Shown here: positions 18,783-27,266 of the stretch, one piece after another
Position numbering within the stretch: the stretch's first letter is position 1
Layout: each line of letters starts with the position of its first letter
Assembly: GCA_017458265.1 (NCBI GenBank)
Contig: JAFTFV010000004.1
Span: 1-36,072 of the forward strand
From: Bacteroidales bacterium
GTDB lineage: Bacteria > Bacteroidota > Bacteroidia > Bacteroidales > UBA932
Length of the DNA stretch: 36,072 nt
Reading direction: 5' to 3'
Program-made: the position numbers and the translations under genes
The notes under the pieces: model-generated
What the model saw: the letters and a program-made list of their open reading frames with translations, nothing else
Database searches by the model: none
Told to the model about the DNA's origin: nothing

Positions 18783-21700
18783 TTACCAGGTCTCAGGAAG
18801 TCCAAGATCCATGAATGTTCTGGGTTCAGGGATGCCGGGAAGGGCTTTGCGGTCCTTGAGCTGTGAAAGGGCCACCTCTACGGCCTTTTCGAGCTGCTGG
18901 TCCGTACCTTCGAATTCCTTGACGGGGTCGTTGTCCAGGAGAATGTCAGGGTCTACGCCGTGGTTCTCCACTATCCACTGTCCGGTCTTGGCGTCATAGT
19001 TGGTGAAGAAGGGAACGCGGACGTCGGTGCCGTCAACGTATGGCAGGGGGCCGCTGATGCCAACGATGCCGCCCCATGTGCGCGTGCCGATCACGGTTCC
19101 AAGCCCGTTAGCCTTGAAGCTCCAGGGGAACAGGTCTCCGTCGGATGCGGAGTACTTGTTGATGAGGAGCACCTTGGGCCCGGTGTGAGTGCCTTCGGGC
19201 GTGGTTCCGGTTTGGGTTGAACCGCGGCGCATGGTCATGCGGTATGCTTTCCTCTGGAGGCGTTCGATAATCATAGGGGAGATGTTTCCGCCGCCGTTGG
19301 CGCGGTCGTCGATGATGAGCGCTTCCTTGTCCAGCTGGGGATAATAGTAACGAGCCCATTCGCTGAGTCCCTCAGGGCCCATGTCCGGGATATAAATGTA
19401 GCCCACGCGGCCGCCGGAGAGCTTTTCTACCGTGCGGATGTTGTTAAGTACCCAGGCGTAATGCTCGAGCGGGCCTTCGTCGGCAATGGGCTTCACCACA
19501 ACCTTTTTCCCGCCGATTGTGAGCTCTGTGAGGACATCTGCCTTGCCGATGAGAAGTTTGTAGATATTGTCAACGTCGGCAAGGGAAACGCCGTCGATGG
19601 CGGTGATGATATCTCCTTCCTTCACGCCCAGGCCGGGTTCCTGGAGAGGGGAGCGGAGTTCGGGCCGATATGTTGCGCCCTCCATGATCCTGTCTATGCG
19701 GAAGCCGCCGTCGGTCTTGGAAAGGCGTGCGCCGAGAAGACCCATCGGAATGCGCTCAGGCCTGGGATACTCTCCCGGGGTAACGTAGCAGTGGCCGGTT
19801 CCCACTTCGCTTATCATGCCACCGAGGATGTAGTTCACGTCAAGGCGTGTGCGGGCGTAGGGGAGAAGGGCTGCGTATTTGTCCTTTATGGCGTTCCAGT
19901 CGCGTCCGTGCATGTTTTCAAGGTAGAAGCCGTCGCGGAAAGCGCGCCAGACCTCGTCATAGAGCTGGGCCCATTCATCGGCATAGTTCACCGTAGTTAT
20001 GAGCCCGCCAAGGTCAATCCTGTCCTTGGGCCTCACGTCCATCTTGGGGCCGATTTTTCCGGCATAGAGGTCCCCGTCCTTGAAAAGGAGGGCCTTGGAG
20101 GAGCCGGGGGTGACATCCATGCGGGCGTCGCTGCAGGATTCGTCCTCTGCGGTTTCGAAGGTGAATACCCTGGTGCCGCCGCGTCCGCCGTACCAGAGGC
20201 TCTTGCCGTCGCAGTAGAAGCCGCGTCCCTTGACCGGAAGCTTGACGATGCGCTCTGCGATGCCTTCAGGGTCTACCTTTGCCGATGGTTTAGCCTCGGG
20301 CTTGGGATCGGCCTTCTTTTTCTTGCTGTCCTTCTTTGCGGGTTCAGCCGACGGCTTTTCCTCTTCGGGCTTCACTTCGGGATCCTTGCCGATGAGAGGT
20401 GAAGGGGTGTCTTTCGCGAGCATTGCCATGTATACGCCGCTCATGTCCTGGAAGGAATAATTCCATTCTATGCGGCTGTACTGGGGGTTGAGATCCCTGT
20501 CGGAAGTGAAGATGAGATATTTGCCGTCAGTGGAGAAGGTGGGACTTCCGCTGTTGTACCAGCGGTCTGTGACCGGATACTCCTTGCCGTCTGCAAGGCT
20601 GCGGATGTAGACGATGTCCATCTCGTTCTCTGCCGGACGGGTGTATGCAATCCACTTGCTGTCAGGAGAGATGTCAACGGAGTAGAATTCCCTCACGGGG
20701 TCTTCCATTACGGTGCGCCTGCTGCCGGAAACGGGGTCTACTTCCACGAAGCGGTTCTTGCGGTCTGTGTAGTAGATGTGCTTGCTGTCCGGTGCCCACA
20801 TCAGGCGGCGGATATAGGTGTCGGAGCCGCTTGTGAGCTGTTTTACGCTGCCTTTTGCAACGTCGTAGAGATAGAGTTCGGTCTCTCCGGTGGCGTCTCC
20901 GATCCATGCTACGGACTTTCCGTCGGGGCTCCATGCGGCGCCGCGGTCATTGGAATTGGAACTGCGGGTAAGATTGCGGGTGACGCCCTTTCCCACGGGT
21001 ACGTCAAAGACTTCTCCGCGGGCGGTTACAACAACCCTGGAGCCGTCCGGGGCGAGGCTTGCGCCGCTCACCCTGTCGCTCACGTCCTTGCGCGCGGTGC
21101 GGCCGTAGACTGCATCAGAAGCGAGGGTGATGCTCACCTTGGTGCATTTGCCGTCGGCAGGGGTGTAGCGGTAGATCCAGCCGCCGTTTTCGAAAACGAT
21201 GCTCTTACCGTCCGTTGAAGGGAATTTGACGTCGTATTCCTTGAAGTCGGTGACCTTGGTGGTGAGACCTGTCCTTGTGTTGTAGCGGAACAGGTTCATG
21301 GTCATGTCACGGTCGCTGGCATAGAAGATATCGTCTCCAATCCACATGGGGAAGATGTCCTGTGCGATGTTGTCCGTGACGTTTTTCACGGTCTTTGCCT
21401 GGGGGTCCCAGATCCAGATGTCGTCGGCCATACCGCCCCTGTAGTACTTCCAGGTACGGAATTCACGCATTACGCGGTTGTACGCCATTCTGCTGCCGTC
21501 CGGGCTCCAGGAGCACCAGCCGCCTTCCGGGAGGGGAAGTTCAGTGGGCATGCCGCCTTCCGGAGACACCTTCCAGAGCTTTCCGGAGAAGCCGTCTTCG
21601 GTGCGGTTGCGGAAGTAGATGCCGTCGGCAGCCCAGGTCATGACTATGTTGTTGGGGCCCATGCGGTCTCCAAGGTCGTCACGGGGATTGGTGGCGGTAT

Positions 21701-22007
21701 AGGTAAGGCGCTCGGGTTCTCCGCCGCGGGCGGGAATCAGATAGACCTCGCGGTTGCCGTCGTATTCGCCTGTAAACGCTATTGTCTTGCCGTCCGGTGA
21801 GTACTTTGCGAACATTTCGTAGCCGATATGGGAGGTAAGGCGGTGTGCCTCGCCGCCCTGCACGGGCACCGTCCAGAGGTCTCCGGCATAGCTGAATACT
21901 ATGTCTGTTCCGTTGGTCGCAGGAAAGCGGAGAAGCCTTGCTTCGTCCTTTCCGTAGGCTGCCATGCCGATGGCCGCCATAATGCAAAGAGTCAGAATCC
22001 GTTTCAT
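18783..22007 (-). CDS. tricorn-type S41 protease homolog
   Basis: A 1074-residue exported protease. The signal peptide is MKRILTLCIMAAIGMAAYG. About residues 25-330 and 350-560 hold two WD40/TolB-like beta-propellers (repeated SPDGK, WSPDGS and APDSKH motifs). A Lys/Glu/Pro-rich linker near residue 550-590 is followed by the tricorn C1 domain, a PDZ domain (LGVKEGDIITAIDGVSL) and the S41 catalytic core. The nucleophile is probably Ser955 in YSASDGD, where Ser-Asp matches Ser965-Asp966 of archaeal tricorn. LIIDDRANGGGN near residue 896 is also typical. An in-frame TTG two codons upstream is a weaker start. Probable role: periplasmic peptide degradation. Confidence 0.93.
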   Translation of the reverse strand: MKRILTLCIMAAIGMAAYGKDEARLLRFPATNGTDIVFSYAGDLWTVPVQGGEAHRLTSHIGYEMFAKYSPDGKTIAFTGEYDGNREVYLIPARGGEPERLTYTATNPRDDLGDRMGPNNIVMTWAADGIYFRNRTEDGFSGKLWKVSPEGGMPTELPLPEGGWCSWSPDGSRMAYNRVMREFRTWKYYRGGMADDIWIWDPQAKTVKNVTDNIAQDIFPMWIGDDIFYASDRDMTMNLFRYNTRTGLTTKVTDFKEYDVKFPSTDGKSIVFENGGWIYRYTPADGKCTKVSITLASDAVYGRTARKDVSDRVSGASLAPDGSRVVVTARGEVFDVPVGKGVTRNLTRSSNSNDRGAAWSPDGKSVAWIGDATGETELYLYDVAKGSVKQLTSGSDTYIRRLMWAPDSKHIYYTDRKNRFVEVDPVSGSRRTVMEDPVREFYSVDISPDSKWIAYTRPAENEMDIVYIRSLADGKEYPVTDRWYNSGSPTFSTDGKYLIFTSDRDLNPQYSRIEWNYSFQDMSGVYMAMLAKDTPSPLIGKDPEVKPEEEKPSAEPAKKDSKKKKADPKPEAKPSAKVDPEGIAERIVKLPVKGRGFYCDGKSLWYGGRGGTRVFTFETAEDESCSDARMDVTPGSSKALLFKDGDLYAGKIGPKMDVRPKDRIDLGGLITTVNYADEWAQLYDEVWRAFRDGFYLENMHGRDWNAIKDKYAALLPYARTRLDVNYILGGMISEVGTGHCYVTPGEYPRPERIPMGLLGARLSKTDGGFRIDRIMEGATYRPELRSPLQEPGLGVKEGDIITAIDGVSLADVDNIYKLLIGKADVLTELTIGGKKVVVKPIADEGPLEHYAWVLNNIRTVEKLSGGRVGYIYIPDMGPEGLSEWARYYYPQLDKEALIIDDRANGGGNISPMIIERLQRKAYRMTMRRGSTQTGTTPEGTHTGPKVLLINKYSASDGDLFPWSFKANGLGTVIGTRTWGGIVGISGPLPYVDGTDVRVPFFTNYDAKTGQWIVENHGVDPDILLDNDPVKEFEGTDQQLEKAVEVALSQLKDRKALPGIPEPRTFMDLGLPETW

Positions 22008-22092
22008 GGGCAAAAACTGTTTTCAGTAAAGGTACAGATTTTTTTTCACTTTATAAACAATATAAAAATTTTTAATATTGCCGGAAAAGTAG

Positions 22093-22100
22093 TATATTTG
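22093..22100 (+). promoter_or_regulatory. -7 element of the fba promoter
   Basis: TATATTTG matches TAnnTTTG and lies 37 nt before the ATG; a TTTT at 22069-22072 sits 20 nt upstream in the -33 position. The surrounding 60 bp are very AT-rich. Confidence 0.65.
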
Positions 22101-22137
22101 TGGACTACTGGAAAGTACAACAAACTTATATACAATT

Positions 22138-23139
22138 ATGGTTTCTTATAAAGAACTTGGCCTTGTCAATACACGCGAAATGTTCGCCAAGGCCGTTGCC
22201 GGCGGTTACGCCATCCCCGCATTCAATTTCAACAACATGGAGCAGCTCCAGGCCATCATCCAGGCCGCAGCAGAGACAAAGTCTCCTGTTATCCTTCAGG
22301 TTTCCAAGGGTGCCCGCAACTATGCAAACCAGACCCTTCTCCGCTACATGGCAGAAGGCGCAGTTGCATATGCAAAGGAACTTGGCTGGGAGCATCCCCA
22401 GATTGTCCTTCACCTTGATCACGGTGACAGTTTCGAGCTTTGCAAGAGCTGCGTTGACATGGGCTTCAGCTCTGTCATGATCGACGCTTCATCCCTCCCT
22501 TATGAGGACAACATCGCCCTCACCAAGAAGGTGGTTGACTATGCACATCAGTACGATGTTACCGTTGAGGCAGAACTCGGCGTTCTTGCCGGCGTAGAAG
22601 ATGAGGTCTCTGCAGAGGAGTCCCACTACACCCGTCCCGAAGAGGTTATCGACTTCGCTACCCGCACCGGCTGTGACAGCCTCGCCATCTCCATCGGCAC
22701 CAGCCACGGCGCATACAAGTTCAAGCCCGAGCAGTGCACCCGCGACCCCAAGACCGGCCGTCTGGTTCCCCCGCCGCTCGCATTCGACGTGCTTCATGAG
22801 ATTGAGAAGAAGCTTCCCGGCTTCCCTATCTTTCTTCACGGTTCCAGCTCAGTCCCTCAGGAGTATGTTGACATCATCAACGCCAACGGTGGCAAGCTTC
22901 CGGATGCAGTAGGTATTCCCGAGGAGCAGCTCCGTGAGGCCGCAAAGAGCGCAGTCTGCAAGATCAACATCGACTCCGACAGCCGTCTTGCAATGACAGC
23001 CGCCGTGCGTAAAGTATTCAACGAGAAGCCCGGTGAGTTCGATCCCCGTAAGTATCTCGGCCCCGCCCGTGATGAGATGAAGAAACTCTACATTCACAAG
23101 ATCGTGAACGTTCTTGGCTCAGACGGAAAGGCAGAGTAA
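22138..23139 (+). CDS. fba: class II fructose-bisphosphate aldolase
   Basis: A 333-residue zinc-dependent aldolase of glycolysis and gluconeogenesis. HLDHGDS gives the catalytic Asp94 and zinc ligand His95; the other zinc ligands are His190 in GTSHGAYKFK and His234 in FLHGSSSVP. EAELGVLAGVEDEV is the conserved central motif, and NIDSDSRLAMTAAVR the substrate-binding segment. The gene is monocistronic, with its own promoter. It ends 3 nt from the converging btuG stop without an obvious terminator. Confidence 0.97.
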   Translation: MVSYKELGLVNTREMFAKAVAGGYAIPAFNFNNMEQLQAIIQAAAETKSPVILQVSKGARNYANQTLLRYMAEGAVAYAKELGWEHPQIVLHLDHGDSFELCKSCVDMGFSSVMIDASSLPYEDNIALTKKVVDYAHQYDVTVEAELGVLAGVEDEVSAEESHYTRPEEVIDFATRTGCDSLAISIGTSHGAYKFKPEQCTRDPKTGRLVPPPLAFDVLHEIEKKLPGFPIFLHGSSSVPQEYVDIINANGGKLPDAVGIPEEQLREAAKSAVCKINIDSDSRLAMTAAVRKVFNEKPGEFDPRKYLGPARDEMKKLYIHKIVNVLGSDGKAE

Positions 23140-23142
23140 TTA

Positions 23143-24306
23143 TTACATCCTGTACATTAGCAGATGGCCCGTACCTACTCCGGTGGTTACGGACCATTTG
23201 TATTTGTAGTCCTTGGTGAAGCACCAGAGGGTGCTGTCCCCCTTGAAGTTGGCGTCGGCAATGATGATTTCGCCGTTGTCGGGATTCACGAGAATGCAGT
23301 AGGGATAGCCCACGCGGGCAAGGTCAGTGCCTGAGAAATGGACGGTTTCGACCTTGGATGTTGCGCTGTCAACCTTGTAGAGACAGGTGTCATAGCCGCC
23401 GGTCATTTCCTTGTCGTTGCCGATTGCGTAGATGATGCCGTTGTTTGCAGTTATTTTGTCTGCATGGACGCCGGGTATTACGTTGGATGTGCCGTCAGGA
23501 GATACTGAAACAAGTGCCATGGGGGCGCTTACGCTCTGGATCCAGGTGTCTCCGTCCTGTGTCCAGGTGGATTCGCCGTAAGTGGAGACCCAGACTTTTC
23601 CGGAGGCGGCCCTCATCATGTTCAGGTTTGTGACCGGAAGCACTATGTCCTTGTCCCACTGGAATGATTCAAGGTTGATGACGCTCACTCTGTTGTCGTG
23701 AATGGCATTGAATCCGCCGCTGTTGGCGACATACAGTTTGCCGTCAAGGATGGCAAGGCCATCAGGCTGGAAGCCAACCTGGACCTGAGTGAAAGTATAG
23801 TCGCTTGTGTTTATCCTGTAGAGCATGCCGAGGACCGGAGTGGAACCTCCGTAAACGGCGCCGGAGTATGAAGTGACGTAAGCGTATTTACCGTCAGTTA
23901 TGATGCTTCTGGGGCTGTCGATGCTTATGGATGCGATGAGCTTGTAATTGAAAGCGTTCAGAACTATGATCTCATCGGATGCGTTCATGGTGAGCCAGAT
24001 TGTGTTGCCGATGATTTCAAGGTCGTTGCCGGTGTTGCCAAGGCCCTGTTTCTCTGACGGGTTTGCCTGTTTGAAAATGTCGGCATAGAGTTTCCCGTCG
24101 CTGAAATTCAGGACGTCGAGCGTGGATGCATTGGGATATGCTCCCTCGTTGAGAATAAGAAGTTTGGTGCCGGCTGGGGCAGAGTCACCTGCTTCCGTTT
24201 GGATGCCCGTGAAACCTTCCATTCCAGAGGCGTTTTCCACCTTTGAGCAGCTTGCTGCAGCGATGATTATCGTGAGGGAGAAAACCAGCAGTGATAGTTT
24301 TTTCAT
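23143..24306 (-). CDS. btuG: BtuG-like surface lipoprotein (YncE/DUF5074 beta-propeller), B12 binding
   Basis: A 387-residue lipoprotein: MKKLSLLVFSLTIIIAAASC with acylated Cys20. The mature protein shows repeated propeller blades of the YncE/DUF5074 type (GNDLEIIGNTIWLTMN, IITDGKYAYVTSYSG, GLAILDGKLYVANSG, ADKITANNGIIYAIG). Known BtuG proteins are surface-exposed B12 binders that cap BtuB and hand cobalamin over. This gene directly follows the BtuB-like receptor gene (39-nt gap), next to a BtuF-type gene, which is the basis for the assignment. Without that context it would only be a YncE-like lipoprotein. Confidence 0.8.
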   Translation of the reverse strand: MKKLSLLVFSLTIIIAAASCSKVENASGMEGFTGIQTEAGDSAPAGTKLLILNEGAYPNASTLDVLNFSDGKLYADIFKQANPSEKQGLGNTGNDLEIIGNTIWLTMNASDEIIVLNAFNYKLIASISIDSPRSIITDGKYAYVTSYSGAVYGGSTPVLGMLYRINTSDYTFTQVQVGFQPDGLAILDGKLYVANSGGFNAIHDNRVSVINLESFQWDKDIVLPVTNLNMMRAASGKVWVSTYGESTWTQDGDTWIQSVSAPMALVSVSPDGTSNVIPGVHADKITANNGIIYAIGNDKEMTGGYDTCLYKVDSATSKVETVHFSGTDLARVGYPYCILVNPDNGEIIIADANFKGDSTLWCFTKDYKYKWSVTTGVGTGHLLMYRM

Positions 24307-24345
24307 GACATTTTAATTAATTGGTTATCTGCAAAGATAAGATTT

Positions 24346-26181
24346 TCAAATCTCAATAACAATACCTGCAAGGAAGTTGATTCCGGGCATCGGGTATTGC
24401 CGGACAATCTCATACTGTTCATTCAGGATGTTCCGTACGTCCAGAGTAAGCCTCGTCCGTTCTGACACAGTCCATCCAAGTGAGGCGTCCCAGGTTGTCC
24501 ATGGGGCAATATGATACTCCGGCCTGGAACTGGCTGCGGTTACCCTGGAGCCTGTAAGAAAACCTCTGATATCAAGGCGCAGGGAGTCCCATCGGCCAAA
24601 AATGTTGAAGCTGGCGCTGTGAAGGGGAATGTACGGAATCTGCATTGAGGAGCCGTCCTCTCTCGCCCACTGGAATGAGTATCTGGCAGTGATTCCTGCC
24701 GCCAGAGGACCTGAGAACCAGGATGCCTGGGCCGATATCTCGTCTCCCCAGACGGATACGTCGGCAAGGTTGTACATGCTCCAGCGGAAGAGGCTGCCGC
24801 TGGGAACGGCGATGAGTTTGTCCTTGACGCGGTTGTGATACAGCTCCTCACGGCAGCGGAAGTGCCAGTTTTCGTATGTTCTGTCCCAGCACCAGCGGGC
24901 GGTGAACTGCCACACCTGCTCCGGCCTGAGGTTCCTTGCGGTGACATTTGTATAATAGAGGTCGTTGAAGGAAGGAAGCCTGCAGGAGCGTTTGATGATT
25001 CCGCCGAATTCCCAGTCTTCCCGGGGGTGCCAGTCCAAAATAAGGGAAGGGGAGAGGAAGCGGTAGCCGTCGCTTGTAACCTGGCCCTGCAGTGCTGCCG
25101 ATACCCTCCAGGGATCTTTCAGAACCGCGGCGGACAAGGCTGTGAAGAGACTTCTTCGGGAGGCGGGAACGTCGTACGCCAGTTTTTCTGCCTGGGCGTC
25201 AACAGCGGCGCCAAGATGCAGCCAGTCCTTAGCCTGCCAGCCGAGTGAAGTGGAAAGATAGGCACTCTGAAGTTCATATTTCCAGAGTGCGCTCACGGAG
25301 GGCGCCAGTTCGGATACGTCCACATATTCCAGCACGTCCCGGGAATATCTGGCGCGGGCAAGGAGTCTCAGCGATGGCGATAACTGCTGCTCTCCGGAGG
25401 CCTGGACGGAGAGATTCCTGTCGGCCTGGCGGTCAAGGGACAGAGGATGGTCTGCCGATTTCTTGATGACGGGTCCAGGAATGCCACGCTCAGAATCGTA
25501 ATATCGGAGGGAAAGCTCGTATCTGCCGTTATCCGGTGTGTACCACATCCCTGCCGATGCCCTGAAGGCCCTGATGTCGGAGTTCTCCCGCCGCATGAGG
25601 GAATCCTTGTATCGGAAGGGGTAGGTGCCGTCGGCAATGTCGGCCCCAAGCCTGCCGCGTGCGGTGATTCGCCTGCCGATGCGCCCCTCGTGGCTCACGG
25701 AGGGCGAGAATGTGCCGAAGGAGCCCCCGCGGAGCCGGAAAGCTGTTTTCCTGCCCTTCGGGACGGCGGTTTTCATGTGCAGGGAACTTGCGCTGCCGTA
25801 TTCCCTTGCGCTTTGGAGGAGTTCGGATTTCTGCCCCGCATATAGCTCTACGGCCTCAAGGTCATCGGCATCGATGCGGCCAAGGTCCGGCTGGAGGTTC
25901 TGCGCATTGTCGATGGGGACGCCGTCAAGGAAAATGGCCGTATGGGCGCTTCCAAGGCTTCTTACGTTCACGGTCTTAAGCCCGCCGGCGCCGCCGTAGT
26001 CTCTGAGCTGGACGCCGGAAAAGTCCCGGATGGCATCGGCAAGGGAGGGGCTTCGCCTTATCGTTTCCCTGGAGGCCGATTCGGTAGGGGGAGAAATATG
26101 TCGTGCTGCGCTCACCACCGATGCATCCAGGGTGTCAGGGACCTGGGAAGCGAGAAATATGGCGACTAAGGCAGCCAGCAT
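24346..26181 (-). CDS. btuB: BtuB-like TonB-dependent outer-membrane receptor
   Basis: With the ATG at 26179-26181 this is a 611-residue TonB-dependent receptor starting MLAALVAIFLASQVPDTLDASVVSA (signal peptide, then TonB-box region). The plug domain spans about residues 30-140 (IRRSPSLADAIRDFSGVQLRDYGG, AIFLDGVPIDNAQ), followed by barrel strands to the terminal GINFLAGIVIEI. A longer in-frame ORF to 26307 overlaps btuF and is rejected. It lacks the N-terminal carboxypeptidase-regulatory domain of SusC proteins, as expected for the BtuB type. Neighbours btuG and btuF support cobalamin as substrate. Confidence 0.87.
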   Translation of the reverse strand: MLAALVAIFLASQVPDTLDASVVSAARHISPPTESASRETIRRSPSLADAIRDFSGVQLRDYGGAGGLKTVNVRSLGSAHTAIFLDGVPIDNAQNLQPDLGRIDADDLEAVELYAGQKSELLQSAREYGSASSLHMKTAVPKGRKTAFRLRGGSFGTFSPSVSHEGRIGRRITARGRLGADIADGTYPFRYKDSLMRRENSDIRAFRASAGMWYTPDNGRYELSLRYYDSERGIPGPVIKKSADHPLSLDRQADRNLSVQASGEQQLSPSLRLLARARYSRDVLEYVDVSELAPSVSALWKYELQSAYLSTSLGWQAKDWLHLGAAVDAQAEKLAYDVPASRRSLFTALSAAVLKDPWRVSAALQGQVTSDGYRFLSPSLILDWHPREDWEFGGIIKRSCRLPSFNDLYYTNVTARNLRPEQVWQFTARWCWDRTYENWHFRCREELYHNRVKDKLIAVPSGSLFRWSMYNLADVSVWGDEISAQASWFSGPLAAGITARYSFQWAREDGSSMQIPYIPLHSASFNIFGRWDSLRLDIRGFLTGSRVTAASSRPEYHIAPWTTWDASLGWTVSERTRLTLDVRNILNEQYEIVRQYPMPGINFLAGIVIEI

Positions 26182-26195
26182 CGGATTTTTTTGAC

Positions 26196-26217
26196 TATAT
26201 TTGAATGTGCAAAAATA
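26196..26217. promoter_or_regulatory. two facing -7 elements between btuB and btuF
   Basis: TATATTTG on the plus strand (26196-26203) and TATTTTTG on the minus strand (26210-26217) both match TAnnTTTG and point at each other with 6 bp between. The minus element would start the btuB transcript near 26203 (22-nt leader). The plus element would start btuF almost at its first codons. No convincing -33 elements accompany them. Confidence 0.4.
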
Positions 26218-27214
26218 CAAAATATTTCTCCTCTCCGTTCTCGTTGCAGCCTGTTCTTCTCCCAAACCCGTGGAAGGAGACATGGAATATGCCCGCTGGT
26301 TCAGCATTCTTGACAGTACTTCCGTGGTGGTGTTTTCACCGTCCGGCGGGGCGGATACTCTCCGCGGTCCGGTTCAGAGTCTCGTGTGCATGTCCACTTC
26401 CTATGTGGGTTTTCTGGATGCGATAGGGGAGGCCTCTGTGGTAAAGGGCGTTTCCGGATTGAAGTTTGCAGGAACCCCCGGCCTTGATGCCATTGAGGTG
26501 GGATACGATGCAAACCTTGACTATGAGGCAGTACTCAAAACACGTCCTGACTACCTTCTGACTTATGCCGTGGGCTCTGTGGAGCCTGCATATCTGGCAA
26601 AGCTTCGTGAACTGGGCATAAAGGCTGTGGTGCTTAGCGAACATCTTGAGAACCATCCGCTTGCAAGGGCGGAGTATGTCAAGCTCTTCGGCGCTCTTAC
26701 GGGGCGGCTCCACCAGGCCGATTCCGTCTTTTCCGATGTCCGTGACAGGTATCTTTCGCTTGTGCAACCTTCCGTCACATGCAAGGTCCTCGTCAATGTG
26801 CCATATGCCGATTCATGGTACATCCCCGGCGGAGAGAACTACATGACCCGCCTGATCTCTGACGCCGGCGGAGAAGTCCTCGGAGCAGTCCCCGGCCGTG
26901 ACAATTCCTCCGTAATTTCTCTCGAAAAGGCGTATTCCTTTGCGCAGGAGGCCGATTTCTGGCTCAATACCGGCTGGTGTTCCTCCCTGAAGGACATGTC
27001 CCTTATCCACCCCGTCTTCAAGGATTTCAACTTCCCGGAGGTCTGGAACAACACCCTTCTTACAACCCCCGGCGGCGGCAACATGTTCTGGGAAACCGGC
27101 CCCGTCCGTCCCGACCTCATCCTCCATGACCTCGTCCGCATATTCTCTCCTACCTCTGTCATTTCGAGCGAAGTCGAGAAATCTCCCTTCAATTATTATT
27201 TCAAACTTAAATAA
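26201..27214 (+). CDS. btuF: BtuF-like substrate-binding lipoprotein
   Basis: A 337-residue periplasmic binding protein of the BtuF/FepB (PF01497) type. The lipoprotein signal ends LVAAC (Cys18). Two lobes follow: SLVCMSTSYVGFLDAIGEAS in the first, then LKTRPDYLLTYAVG and LRELGIKAVVLSEHLENHPLARAEYVKLFGALTGR leading across the helical bridge, and YIPGGENYMTRLISDAGGEVLG in the second lobe. No ATG fits: TTG at 26201 or GTG at 26207 must initiate. The last 18 residues (VISSEVEKS onward) are encoded by and after an interspersed repeat at 27157-27185, so the native C-terminus has been replaced or extended. Partner permease and ATPase genes are not adjacent. Confidence 0.82.
   Translation: MNVQKYKIFLLSVLVAACSSPKPVEGDMEYARWFSILDSTSVVVFSPSGGADTLRGPVQSLVCMSTSYVGFLDAIGEASVVKGVSGLKFAGTPGLDAIEVGYDANLDYEAVLKTRPDYLLTYAVGSVEPAYLAKLRELGIKAVVLSEHLENHPLARAEYVKLFGALTGRLHQADSVFSDVRDRYLSLVQPSVTCKVLVNVPYADSWYIPGGENYMTRLISDAGGEVLGAVPGRDNSSVISLEKAYSFAQEADFWLNTGWCSSLKDMSLIHPVFKDFNFPEVWNNTLLTTPGGGNMFWETGPVRPDLILHDLVRIFSPTSVISSEVEKSPFNYYFKLK
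27157..27185. repeat. REP-like interspersed repeat at the btuF 3' end
   Basis: The imperfect palindrome TGTCATTTCGAGCGAAGT plus CGAGAAATCTC is, from memory, of the kind scattered in many genomes, including Bacteroidota, where it is often wrongly read as peptide. Here it is truly inside the btuF frame (VISSEVEKS), 30 nt before its stop. Confidence 0.7.
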
Positions 27215-27229
27215 TATTTACTATTTTTG
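27199..27229 (+). promoter_or_regulatory. promoter of the TonB-domain lipoprotein gene
   Basis: The -7 element TATTTTTG (27222-27229) is preceded at 19 nt by TTTC (27199-27202), close to the TTTG-N19-21-TAnnTTTG consensus. It overlaps the btuF stop. Transcription would start near 27236. Confidence 0.6.
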
Positions 27230-27266
27230 CGAGGTTATTCGGCAATAATTCAAAACCCAAATAATT

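Noticed and set aside
19780-19800. GCAGTGGC similar to part of a B12 box
   Set aside because: Lies inside the S41 protease coding region, isolated and far from any B12 gene.
24307-24345. Possible cobalamin riboswitch for the B12 genes
   Set aside because: This gap and the one at 26182-26200 are far too short and contain no B12-box-like sequence.
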